DNA of 19,867 bases from Saccoglossus kowalevskii (GCF_000003605.2 NW_003140815.1:180901-200767), one strand, 5' to 3'. Positions 1-10,740 are shown, counted from the first letter of the stretch. The notes: generated by a model not told the origin, from the letters alone. Numbers and translations: made by a program.

Positions 1-250
1 TTTTAGAATTGTAGAATGATATTCACTTTTTATGTTGCCCAAAATGGCCACGATTATAACCATTGTTAAGTTAAAATGTGACAATCTGTCTTGATGTTAG
101 AATTGAAGAATAAGATTCACTTTTAATGTTGCCAAAAATGGCCACAATTATAACCATTGTTAAGTTAAAATGTGACAGTTTGTCTTGATATTAGAATTTT
201 GGAATGAGATTTACGTTCTATGATTGCCCCGATTATAACAAATTATTACC
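1..250. repeat. Tandem repeat, period 94 bp
   Basis: Copy 1 covers 3-96 and copy 2 covers 97-190. Each begins TTAGAATTG and ends in TGTCTTGAT plus one or two bases. They share long identical blocks such as ATTATAACCATTGTTAAG and differ by scattered substitutions and small indels. A third, diverged copy starts at 191 and fades after about 240 (CGATTATAACA). The array may extend left of the window. No coding potential was seen. It is a satellite-like or intronic minisatellite repeat of unknown origin. Confidence 0.88.
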
Positions 251-3200
251 ATGTATTGAAAATACACAGCTCGCATGTTAATTTAAAGGCAGTTAAACAC
301 CAATAGTACACATAGTTCAATAAATCAAGTGTATCTGTCAGTGATTCTTCGGATGGTTTTGCATTCCTGAAAATTCTAAAAAATGTGTCCTGCCTTTGTA
401 AGTTATATTTGAGTAATTATTTACTGCATACTAATATAATGTAAATAGACTTATTAATAAGTTATTTTATCTCAGAAAGTATGAAGTCGTGAGTTTTTGA
501 TTAGGTATTCAGAATGTTCCTGTAACTGAAAACAATATGTCGAGAGTGGTTGTGTTATTTTGAGTTTGGTTTAATCCCTGATTACAGTCGCAAAAAATCG
601 CATAAGTTTTTAAACATTCTAAAAGGCTGGTTCCATCTGCAGTAAAATACCTGGGCCTCACCTGGTTGTGATCTGTTGGAAATTATGATAAAGACAGTAA
701 CTATGGAGTAGATCGCATAATACAAGCAAATTCTGAAGCAAGTTTACAGTTGCTGAATGAATTTGACAAACGGCGTTATGGATGTGAAGAAATTTGCATC
801 GCATGCAGCACGGGGTGACCGCTTTGGATGCGATGAACACAGATGGACTCGAGCAAACACCAAAATGCACTTGCGTCGCTCTTCTCAGTTTAAAATGCCA
901 TCAATCGGTTGCTGGGAGGAAAACAATGTGACATTAACGAGATAAATATCAGAAGAGAGAGATTTTGAACAAACACGAGTGATTTATTATTAACAAGTAC
1001 ATCGACGGTTTGATTGTACTGGAGAAATGGATTAAAATTTAATAGATTTATTGTCTGTATGCGGCAGTGACGCTCTAGCCTAAGGAGACGTTTTCCGATT
1101 TTCTCTCTCTCAGATGTGTAGGGTTGCAATCTTGAAGTGAGCAATGTGGACAAAGCATGGTGCGTCTTCGTGAAACTTAAAACGGAATGGAACGTGACAT
1201 TCTATATGTTTCGGTCTGACAGGCTAGCACCAAAGAAAGGTGAACGACTTCAACTGCCTCAGACATTTTTTTTCCTTTTTCTTAAATATAATAAGGTGGA
1301 TATTTTCATATTTACGTGGAGCGACATGGTGTTTTTAGTTGGAACGGGTTTATGACGAAATGTTAGTTTGAAACGTTGGTTTGGACATCGAAGTCGGCAG
1401 AATAGTATCGAGCGGACCAAATCGGGTTTTTATTACGTACAAATTATGCGCGATCTTTCTGCCCGAATATGAAGTCGAAATAGTATATAAAATAATTATA
1501 GACTATATATATAGTTGATTACGATTTCGTTTCACATTTTCTGTGTTATTTTATCATGTTTTTAAGCTTGCTCGAGAAAAATGTGCGCTTTTGTTGTTTG
1601 TACATTGTACATTGAATCATGTAGACAGCCGCGGTTCGCCACGCATTTCCGCAATTCTGTTAAAACACACACATATAGATATGTACCCCCAGACGGACGC
1701 AATGCTCGGTGTGGATTTTTGTGCCAGTTCGTTGTTTTGTTGCATTCTCGGCCAACCGGCAATTGTTCAGCCCACGACTCATCACACATGAAAAAGCTCA
1801 ACTATTTACTTAACAAGCTCACGTCGTTCCGTTTCATGGCAATCAGAAAAACAACACATTCCACGAATAATGCCACATTTCCCTCTCCAAAAATGTTAAG
1901 TCTGCAATCCGAACTTGAACGAAATTTATACAGAGAAACGAAATATGTTTTGGCTATGTTTGAGCATTCCGTTTTGAGTTGTACATTTCAAATCAAATCT
2001 GGACTATGTACAATTTTAGTATGAAAACCAATTTGTGTGACATAATTTACCTCCAAACATAGTTTTCATGGGATGTTGCTGGTACGAGGAATTGCAATAT
2101 CAAAAATAAATAAATAAATAGGTGTTATCTTTTTCTTTTTTCAATATATGCTCTATTTTATGGGCACATTTGTTTACAGAGGAGAGCCATGATGCTTCAA
2201 GACATCCTAACACAGTTGAGTGAAGTTGAGCTTCATAAAATCAGTACGAACAATTTGAGTTATGGTTGCCTGACACAGCTAATTTTTAATACAAAATTAT
2301 AATACTTGAAATTTCAAATTCATCCTAAAAATCAGTGTATTCATCAAAGTAAGGATATCACAACAAAAGTCCCCCCCCTCCGTATGCACTTCCGTTGTTG
2401 GCCCCTTTCCCTTGACCAGCATGCTTTTAAGAAATAAGGTCATTCTTCTCAATTTGAAGCGACAGGTAGACAAATTCCGACAACTAGAACCGAAATCAAT
2501 CGCGAATCTCTGGACTTATACTTGTTTATTCTCCACAGAGCCGGCCTCGCCCACCCACCCTCATGATAAGTGAACGTTTCATACAAGGGGGTATTTCAAT
2601 ACACCCATGTCATAAGATCTTTGATGGGAGGGACTGATAAAGAAAGATCAAATCATGAATCGTTATCAAATACGACATCTTATGACATTCACCTTCTCGC
2701 TTCCATCCGGAAACAAATCCACAGCATCGCCCATATTTATTCCCAACGCTCACGTATAGGGTGACGTTTTAACGACGCCGGGGTTGGTAGGAGATCTAAA
2801 CCAAGCAACGGTGTCCTAATCGAGAAAGTTTCTGTCTAATCTCAGTCAAAAATAAAACAGCATGCATCACACGTCCAGTAGTTGTTTAGTCCGGGTGTGT
2901 TGGCGCAACACTCAGCGTCGCGCCAGGGGGAGTAGACGCCCCGCACCGTTCAACGTCAGTGATACAGATAACAGTGTCGATTAGTGATCAGATCGGATAA
3001 ATCAAAATTAGCCTGGCAGCTAGACAAAGGCTGAACAACACTCCAGATGTACTCGGCGTTAATTAGCAAGGAAATTATAATAGTGACGCTTCAACACTTG
3101 CATATAATCAGCCATAGTATCCCAGTGTGAAATCGAATGGACACACGCTTTAATATGACACATTGAAACTAAAACACGACCACGCAAACTGATCCAGAAA

Positions 3201-6200
3201 CACAGCCGATGATGATGGACGGGATCCGGTCAATTTGGAATTAAAGTTCGGGTTCGATGGTCGGAAAGTGCAGAATGGTATCATGATAGTAGCTTTAATT
3301 CACAGTTCGAAATCGACCAAACGAGTAATTGAACCACATTTCATCTTATTTTCATTTATACCAGGACTAAGAAAATCCAGAAGATGACAATTTCGTGAGT
3401 TGCTAACAGTTGGTAGTGATATGAGTCTGGTAAACTCGTTATAGTGGTTGAATTTCACGAACAAGAACATCGCTAAACAATACTCGGTAAATAACACTAG
3501 TCTCCACCATACGCGTTTGGTAAATTGCTAAACTCGTTATGATATTCTTTACTGAGAAAGTTACACGGCCATTGTATGAAGGAATGTATTAGCTTGACAC
3601 TTATTTTAATTTCAATTTCAATTTTGATCACTCAAAAAATTAATAAGAAATTGGTCAATCCATCTAATAGCGCTCGATTGGAATGACAATAAACCAGCCA
3701 TGACTGGAGTTCTGCTTTCATGTTAAATGATTTAAGTGCAAACGTCGAGAGTAAATTACTCGAGAATATCAATCGCACCCTTCCCGACCTAAGGATTCCT
3801 GCTCATTCTGAAACACCCACGGAAGGTTACAGTAGAAAATCCACGACCCTGTGCACGCACACTAAAGTAGATATATCAAAGGACTGTCTCAATGGAGCCT
3901 GTCTCTAGTCTCCATATCTAAAAAACAACTCGAAATATAATGATTCTAGTTTTCCATTTCTGTGTAACTATTAGAAGGGTTGGGTATGCAATAAATCAAT
4001 TTATATATGCCACTTGAGTGTCAGTTTTTCGCTTTAAAATAAAACTTGATCTATGGCACCCGCTTGTCAAATAACCTGAACATCCCGACAAACATGAAAA
4101 CTCTATATAAGTTACAAGTGATGGCGACAGTTTTATACCGACCTCAACTATTGCTGAGCAAACATATACAGTGGAATATGAGACGAGATGTATCAGGCTG
4201 CACTCAGTAACAAATTGTCGCTTTCAAGCTCCTTGAAGACCGAGCACTCTCCCCTTAACAGTACAAAAAAGCGTTCATGACTTCTTGCCCAATTTCTTGC
4301 ATCTTTTCGGGTGTCTGGGTGGACTGCGCTCTTCTCGAGATGCGCCACCTGTCAGAACGGAGGGCTCTGAAGGGGCGATTGTGGCTTAAAACGTTTCGAG
4401 GGTATTCATTGGAAAGTGGGACCGGGCACGATCGATCCAGCACGATGGCCATCTTAAGTAACACAAATGGTCAGTTTTCAAAGAGGAATGATTTAGTAGT
4501 GCCTAAATGTTGTCAGTTGGATCTTAATAGTCGCGAAAATGCTCAGTTTGGGCTTTTATTTTATCCCACGTTCCCAAATGCATCATCTGCACATTGTTGT
4601 TACAAGCAGTAAACACGACGGACTCAAGTTTGTATCGCGGCAATGAATCATAGAGAACGAATGCCCGGGACATTAGTTATTAAAGAGGCCTTATTTGTAG
4701 TAATAAGACAATTAATTAAAAACAAGTTTTGTTGTGTGTATTCAAATCGTAAAATTTTATTTAGAATAACACAGGGTTTACGACCGCTAATAAATGCCGT
4801 GTATTCCGGCGGACTACTTCGTTCGAGATAAGCATCGCGCTGGATAAAAGGGAAACGTTCTACCGGGCATATTATGATACTGCTATCGGATGTGAGGTCT
4901 GATTTCGAGTTTATGCAATTTTCAAAAACAAATAAGTTCATTGTTAGAATTCGGGTTTACATCACAGTCACTTTCGATGGAATAAGGGTACAATATTGTT
5001 ATCGCCATCGTCATCATGTTTCGCGAAAATCTTTACAGTCGAATATTTTGTGTTGAACAAAACGCATCGACAACACCCCAGCCTGAGAACGATCGGTTGC
5101 CCATTAAATTAGAAAGCATCTTATCTATCTGCAATTATGTTTAATCAAAATCACCAGCAATTTTACCATAGAATCAATAGAACTGTTTGTTTAAACGCTT
5201 CTTGAAATTCCGCCACCACACTAAAGATCCCTCGCAAAAAAGTATCTTCCGAATTATTTACCGGATATCACTATCCCTGTCTGAAACAACGACCGAGCAA
5301 TGTGAGTTTGAGTTTACATCAAAAAGTGACGTTTTGTTTTCTAAACAATCATCGTCAAATTTTCTGAAAATTAGTTGAAGAGGTTAACAATGGCGTCATG
5401 AAAAGTATGTTAATGTGAAAGTAACCTGTACACGTAACTAGGGTCTGGATAGGAGATTTGAGTACAAGCTAATATGTGTGGTGTGTATTAAGTTAAGTGG
5501 AGATCAAACTGGCGGGGCAAACTGTAGACTTCTGGAACAATGTAAAAGTCATTTGCTGATCAAACCGGCTTTGTTCAGCGTTGACACCGCCGTCAGTCGG
5601 AGTTCAAATACTACCAACAACATTCTGTACACCTCTTGTAGAGTGATCACCGGGGATATGCCAGTTTCGACATAGTTTTATACAACTTTTCATCGCCGCT
5701 TTCAGTATCAACGTGAATTGCCATGCCCGCCTATACATGAACTACGGTGGGGTATGGACACGTTTCGCGATTGCACGTTACACGTACACGGCTGATGCGT
5801 GCATTTTTACTATTACACGTTAACTGTCCCGTCCGTAAAACACAGAGAAATACACATTAATTTAAGACATTTCGGACTGAAAACGTTTTATTTTAAAATC
5901 CTGCATACTAACAGCAAAAAATCTGCCTTGATCCACAGATTGAAACGCACGAATACAAGGACAAGGCGTTATATTTACCAACTGACGACTACAGCTCGCA
6001 TGGTACATGTTTCTATCAACTAACGCTAAACCTAAAACTAACCTAAAACGGAAACAGAGTTAAATACTACTTCATTTCGCGATAAAGTCCCCAACCACAC
6101 TTAAAAATACGTCATTAGTCAGTTATTTTTTATCAGAAACATTTTTTTCTGAGAGCGCAAACTTAAAGTTAATACATAGTGGTATTTTTGTGTCACAATG

Positions 6201-6585
6201 CATTTCGCCTAAAATTACCTTAATACATATTTCGAATACAGCCAATGGGAAATGCTAGAAATGCACCACACATCTGACGGAATTTCTTTCACAATGACTC
6301 CATTCACCGGGCTAGTTTACGTACTTCAGTTAGGGACGGTCACGTGGAAATCTCTACTCGTCAAGTTGTAAGCCCAACGCATTTGCAGTCGATAAAATTG
6401 GTTTGTTTTGGACGCCAGTGGAATGTCTGTTTTATTATTATATATTTTTATGATTTGTAAATATAAGAATATGTGCGGGCGAAGATGGCAGTAATAAATT
6501 CACGTGTTGTATCTGCCATGTGCAAACTTTTTGTCATTTTAATGGATTGCTACAGTATCTTCGTTAGCAACAGCCTTAACATTTA
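251..6585. other. Presumed intron 2 of the T-box gene, distal part
   Basis: AT-rich DNA with no exon I can recognise on either strand. The expected next T-box exon (beginning RMFP and carrying the DNA-contact and dimerisation residues) was sought on the minus strand and not found. This implies that intron 2 continues left of the window. Contents noted: the (AAAT)n run at 2104-2120, a C-run near 2371-2379, a 15-bp palindrome at 2897-2911 and several open frames of 60-111 codons (for example 4277-4612 plus and 4255-4464 minus, which overlap each other) without family resemblance. Confidence 0.55.
2104..2120. repeat. (AAAT)n microsatellite, about four units
   Basis: A short tetranucleotide run, AAATAAATAAATAAATA. 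Low complexity only. Confidence 0.75.
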
Positions 6586-6843
6586 TTATATGTGATCGTA
6601 AACATTCATGTAAATGCGAGAGTAATCATCCACTAAGCTTTGATATTGATCGTCTTGCCGATATTCGACTCCTTCCATGGGTGAATTACCGATGTGTTTT
6701 TCTCCGTATCGCCATCTTTTGTTGTGGTATTTTTTTAAGGAACTCTCCCACATAATCCCGAGCTGGTTTCGGCGTGCCGCGTACGAAGCACGTTGATAAA
6801 GTGAAGGTGAACCACAACCGCTGGAAACGTTGCGTTTCGGCAT
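6586..6843 (-). CDS. Unrecognised 85-codon open frame inside the presumed T-box intron
   Basis: I do not recognise this protein. It begins at ATG 6843-6841 (A at -3, a fair context), has an in-frame TAA upstream, and ends in TAA at 6588-6586. The first 45 residues are basic (MPKRN, YAARRNQ, KKYHNKRWRYGEK). The last 30 are acidic and tyrosine-rich (EYRQDD, DDYSRIYMNVYDHI). No signal peptide or membrane segment is visible. It lies on the same strand as the T-box gene, about 440 bases beyond exon 2, and bears no resemblance to any T-box segment. It could be a small nested gene, a terminal exon of another transcript, or a chance open frame. The balanced codon use and amphipathic composition make it the most protein-like of the unexplained frames, but nothing decisive supports it. 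Confidence 0.2.
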   Translation of the reverse strand: MPKRNVSSGCGSPSLYQRASYAARRNQLGIMWESSLKKYHNKRWRYGEKHIGNSPMEGVEYRQDDQYQSLVDDYSRIYMNVYDHI

Positions 6844-7282
6844 TCTCACAGATCGCCGAGCAATTTCCAGTTTTGCCGGTTTCGTAATAATATCGCAATA
6901 AAATCGTTAACTGGGCGGTAATGGAGGGTTGGGTGTTATATATATCACGTGTGAGACATTGAAACTAGAGTAAACGGAAGGAGGGATAACACGGCAATAA
7001 AATAAAGCTAAACCTTGGCTATAACAACAACACACACCGATAATCAATTGACCGTTCTGCAACGCTGCGAGCTCGACCCTCAGAGAACTCAGCCCTGGGA
7101 CACTAGGTCAACGATCAATTTTGTTGATGTTGAACTCAGACGACGAATGTTTTTTAAAATGGCAAATGGTAAACTGAAGTAGTCTGAATCGACATCTAAA
7201 ACAAAATAAATCTATTTGCCATACAACTTGATTGGCGGTGTACGTCTCACAAGTGTGTTGCACGGAAAACAATCGTACTCAC
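6844..7282 (-). other. Start of intron 2 of the T-box gene
   Basis: Begins at the strong donor GTGAGTACG (7282 downward). It is non-coding, and no alternative exon is visible between the donor and the open frame ending upstream at 6843. AT-rich with no repeats of note. Confidence 0.7.
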
Positions 7283-7574
7283 CTCCCGCTTTTTGTAACG
7301 ATCATCTCCGTCCCAAGTACGTGGAATTCGTCCCACAGTCCTTTCATTTCCAACTGAACTTCCACATATCGGACCTTATCACTGAGAGGCCGGGTGTCAA
7401 CTTTAGCTTTCAAAGCAACAACATCGCTCTTGGTTTCGTCGTTTTCTCCTTTGATGATGTCCACGCCGTTCCTGTCGCGAGCCGTTCCGTCCTCACCGTT
7501 CACGGGGCTGCAGACTGATTTTTCGGACGACGCCTCGGAGAAATTGTCTCCGTTGTCGGAACCACTGTTGCGAT
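7283..7574 (-). CDS. Tbx1: T-box transcription factor, coding exon 2 (start of the T-box; gene partial)
   Basis: Second coding exon, joined after acceptor TTCCAACAG|AT in phase 1 and ending with a strong donor AG|GTGAGT in phase 2, inside the Arg codon of TKSGR. It encodes about residues 73-170. Residues 73-130 are an acidic, Ser/Asn/Asp-rich linker. From about residue 142 the T-box begins: [14 protein letters not shown], then the hallmark [12 protein letters not shown], which leads into the DNA-contacting RMFP stretch in family members. From memory, 23 of 28 residues match vertebrate TBX1 and about 19 of 28 match TBX20, so Tbx1/10 (org-1) is favoured. Interrupting the T-box at this Arg is, as I recall, a common intron position in the family. 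The remaining T-box (RMFP, dimerisation and minor-groove helices) and the C-terminal domain are absent from the window, so the gene is cut by the left edge. The plus-strand open frames here are antisense shadows. Confidence 0.93.
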
Positions 7575-8417
7575 CTGTTGGAACGAAATACATGTCAATC
7601 CTGAGCGGAAATAGTTACTTTAAGCGTGGGGTTGGAGATCTTGCGTGGTTCCCACCGACTATGTACGCCAACACTCGTTTCCTATTCACGCCAAGGCGAT
7701 TCTCAAACCGACACATTTTTTTTTTCAAAACTGGCTCCGGCTGATGTTATTAGAAATTATGCATTTAGCTGCAACATTACTAAATTCAACCTCCTACCGA
7801 AGCTGAGGGGGTCAATAGCAGCCACAATGACCCCTTAATATGTAATATATGCCGCGAAGTCTGACATGCCATACATCCGTCCAAGATGAAATATGGTACA
7901 CACTGTAAAACAATACACGAATCAAATCGACCGTGCTAGGGTTTTCACAGAATTTACAAAACTGTTCCGTTTTACCAAGACAACAAAAATATACGCATGA
8001 TTCTAAATAAAGTCGTATAAGACCCGTATTTACATATGCCAAAACATGGTCTGATGCCCGGGTGAGGACTAAACGGGCGGTCGCAATTTGATGGGTTTTG
8101 TTTTGGTTCTCGTTCCAACCATGACTCACTTGAAGTCATATGGCATTCGTATCGACTGTTTTGTAGACACATCGGCGACGAGAGAAACGATATTACAAGG
8201 CCAAAATTATCTCAACGCTACACTTGCCGAAATATTGTAGTAAATAACGTACACGTGTCAACTAGGATTGCAGGGGATTATGCTGACTACACGGGTCAGA
8301 TGGCGTTGTCGAAACGCCAATGTTTTTATATGTCTTTCTACGGATCTCTTGAGTTGACAATAAGCCCTACACTTACACGAAACAACAGCCCACAGAGTTG
8401 AATTATATATTACCAAC
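7575..8417 (-). other. Intron 1 of the T-box gene
   Basis: This 843-base intron joins exon 1 and exon 2 in phase 1. It begins GTTGGTAATA and ends TTTCGTTCCAACAG. A second, internally consistent choice uses a donor 4 bases further in (TTG|GTAATA, exon ending 8414) and an acceptor 26 bases earlier (CCGCTCAG|G, exon starting 7600). That pair is in phase 2 and also keeps the frame, adding 10 residues. The crossed pairs break the frame. A 105-codon minus-strand open frame lies inside the intron (8129-7812) and resembles no family I know. No exon was found between the two splice sites. Confidence 0.8.
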
Positions 8418-8634
8418 CTTCCATGTCTTTGACGCTTAATACCGGTGTAGGAGTTCCCCAGGAGTCGACCGAATCGTCGCTGATTGATCCGAGTGATTTG
8501 CCAGTACCGTTATTACAGGGAGACAAGTCGGTGAGTTCCCGCTGCTGTGCAGACGGCGAGATCAGTGATGCGATGCTGAACGCGTTGGCTCTAGGTGATA
8601 GGGGATTCTGTGGATCCAAGCTAGGTAGGTCCAT
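8418..8634 (-). CDS. Tbx1: T-box transcription factor, coding exon 1 (N-terminus with eh1 motif)
   Basis: First coding exon of a T-box DNA-binding transcription factor, expected to act in the nucleus. The ATG at 8634-8632 is the first in frame after an upstream TGA at 8706-8704. Its context is good, with G at -3 and G at +4. The exon encodes 72 residues plus one base (phase 1) and ends at donor AAG|GTTGGT. Residues 13-25 read SPRANAFSIASLI. F19-I25 fits the eh1 motif (FSIxxIL), which recruits Groucho/TLE co-repressors in several T-box and homeodomain proteins. The rest is a Ser/Pro/Asp-rich, probably disordered linker. The match to the N-terminus of TBX20 (RANAFSIAALM, from memory) is striking, although the T-box start in exon 2 is closer to Tbx1/10, so the symbol is provisional. 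A TTG 12 bases upstream is in frame but is unlikely as a start. Another donor at 8414, TTG|GTAATA, is possible. That this is a T-box gene is near certain; Tbx1/10 over Tbx20 is about 65:35. Confidence 0.88.
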
Positions 8635-8753
8635 ACCGTAACCCAACCAAAAGAGGTTTGGAGAGAAGAAAACACCCGGCAGTCTACTTGAGTACGGAAA
8701 TTCTCAATGACCGAGTCTCAACGTAATGACCGCCTCAAGTGGGTCTTTACACT
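8635..8753 (-). other. Predicted 5' untranslated leader of the T-box mRNA
   Basis: This is the stretch between the proposed initiator (A at 8753) and the ATG at 8634. It contains an in-frame stop, TGA at 8706-8704, which supports ATG 8634 as the true start, and no in-frame upstream ATG. The boundary depends on the promoter prediction. A further upstream non-coding exon cannot be excluded. Confidence 0.45.
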
Positions 8754-8783
8754 GAAGAACAACTCGCAATGATGGGCTATATA
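8751..8783 (-). promoter_or_regulatory. Core promoter of the T-box gene: TATA box plus initiator
   Basis: On the minus strand TATATAG occupies 8783-8777, and TTCAGT, a match to the metazoan initiator (TCAKTY-like), occupies 8756-8751. Taking the A at 8753 as +1, the first T of the TATA box is at -30, the standard spacing. This predicts a 5' leader of 119 bases (8753-8635) before the ATG, without another intron. I saw no clear downstream promoter element at +28. Other TATA-like runs at 8903-8910 and 8937-8943 lack a well-placed initiator on the minus strand. Transcription from here is inferred from motif and spacing alone. Confidence 0.55.
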
Positions 8784-8982
8784 ACGGTTACAAGAACAGC
8801 CAATGCAAACACCAAGCTTGCCAAACAAAACACCTTTTAGCTATTGTGTTCGGCGGATACAAAGTGATTTCTTGCCATCGTATTGTATGCAGAAAAGGGG
8901 GATATATAAGCAAAACAAGAGGCGAGATTTCGGAGGTATATAGGAGTATTCTCCGCTCAGCAAACAGTGCCGGTGTGTTGTG

Positions 8983-9114
8983 ATTGGTGGAAGAGGGGGC
9001 TTGCCGTGGATTGGTTACTAATAGCGTATGTCAATCAGCATTTGATTGGTTATCCATCACTTTATACATTTGACATTAATAACGTACGATAACTCGCGCG
9101 CCACGCCAACCAAT
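8983..9114. promoter_or_regulatory. Cluster of CCAAT boxes upstream of the T-box promoter
   Basis: Three CCAAT boxes on the gene strand read as ATTGG on the plus strand at 8983-8987, 9010-9014 and 9045-9049. All three share the flank GATTGGT. A plus-strand CCAAT follows at 9110-9114. CCAAT boxes of this form (RRCCAATSR) are typical NF-Y sites, and NF-Y sites often occur in groups in promoters. They lie about 230-360 bases upstream of the proposed start, further than the usual -60 to -100, which leaves room for a distal start site. Binding is inferred, not shown. Confidence 0.4.
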
Positions 9115-10740
9115 CATGAACGCCCTTACAACTCAAGTTCATAATCTAAAAGTCCAGACGGGTGGTCGTGATTAACTTTCAACATGATTTGGCAATGTGG
9201 TGGACAGGCACAGTCCAGTGCGTGTTTATTCGCGTCTATTCTCGGCTGGCTCCGACAACTGCAAGAAGACGACGAAAACCACTATGCGACGTATCGGTGG
9301 AAGTGACTTTATTCGATTCAGCGACGTCTGTTACCCAGAGACGGTTGTCCGTCGGTCGAGCACGCGCGTTCAAGCTTCGGTCTGGGATCCCTCTGCAATA
9401 TAGTATACGATAAAAATAGTAACGGTCCTCATTCAAGAGATTAAACAAAAATACAGACGACTTGAAAAACGACTTTGGGTAATGGATAACCAGCCGTGTG
9501 GTGACAGCAAACAAGATGAATGATGGCAGTGGGCTGGATTGGTATCGCTAATGTAAAAACAGAAATGGCGAGGGAAATTTCAAACTGTAGATTAGTATAG
9601 ATGAATAAATTCTATTGTGTGCACTGAGAACATCAATTTGCACATTTACAGGGAAATCCCGCTGACTTGTCCCTTTTTATTTTCGTAATAAATACTTTTC
9701 GATTCAGAAGATAAGAACGCCGAACTCGCATTTCGAAACAAAGATGACGATAACAAATGTTATTAGTTCGATTTCTGTCGACATTTTTTGGGGGGGCGGA
9801 TGTTGGGATGTTTCAATTATGTATTTGTATCAAAGCATTTCACCAAGCGTGGAGAATAAAATATCTGACTTGCAGACGAATTTATTGGCTTGTACGTGAT
9901 GGGAACATGCAGTCAGGCAAATCGAACACTTATCAGTGCATACTGAACGCGGTATGTCGGAAGCCTCGGTTTTATCAGGCACGGCATTATATAGCATACT
10001 TCGCATAAGATGGGCGGTGGTGGGGTGTCCTCATCCGGAGATTTTCTTTCCCACCAATAAATTTTCTCGCGTTCCTTTTTGAGATCCATACATCGTTTCG
10101 ATTTTCTCTAGTGAGGTTATGTCCCAAACAAAATAAAGTGCTGTATTTTAAGAACAGAGCAAGTCCTATCTTGACACTATTCGGGTCAATACAGAGAACG
10201 GTATAAGCCTAAAGATCATATGTTCGCGATACTAGTATTTTGAATGTGCATTTATAAAGCAGGGAAATTAACAAGCCCGTTTTTTTTTTCAAAGTGAAGC
10301 AGCTACTTTCAGAGCTGCGCACGAAAAACTCGTGAATCATCTCCACTGCATCGCGTTATCGTCTCCGCGGCGTGTTAGATCCTTTTCCCCGACAGAAGTC
10401 ATCGACAACAGCAGATTGGTTGCAAGGGCATCGGCTTTCACGCCCCGGTGATAAGACTGGTTAAAAACTGCGAACTTCTCAATGAGGCAATAAACAAAAA
10501 TACAGGGGGAATCACAACAAATGTTGACTGTGGTTCTGGCATAAACAAAAATAAAAAATCATAGATGTGGTAAATTTTCTAAATTCGTGTTTACCAGCAG
10601 TAGGTTTCACTCCCGCATACGATTCGTCAGGTACATGGTAATGTTTAAATTCTAAAATACGACATCGTTATTGCAAGTGCATAACTTGAGATGCGGACAC
10701 ACTGACGTACGTGTGCTATCATCGTAACCCCGAGAATAGA

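Noticed and set aside
4255-4612. Opposed open frames (111 codons plus, 69 codons minus)
   Set aside because: They overlap on opposite strands, match no family, and have no supporting splice or promoter context.
7216-7744. Plus-strand open frames (7216-7518, 7394-7744)
   Set aside because: They lie antisense to T-box exon 2, whose minus-strand reading gives an unmistakable T-box segment with correct splice borders.
7812-8172. Minus-strand open frames inside intron 1
   Set aside because: No family resemblance. The two frames overlap each other, and both are spliced out in either splice model.
8423-8641. Plus-strand open frame of 72 codons
   Set aside because: Antisense shadow of T-box exon 1.
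9162-9514. Several overlapping open frames on both strands in a GC-richer patch
   Set aside because: Open in multiple frames at once, which points to composition rather than coding. No recognised motif.
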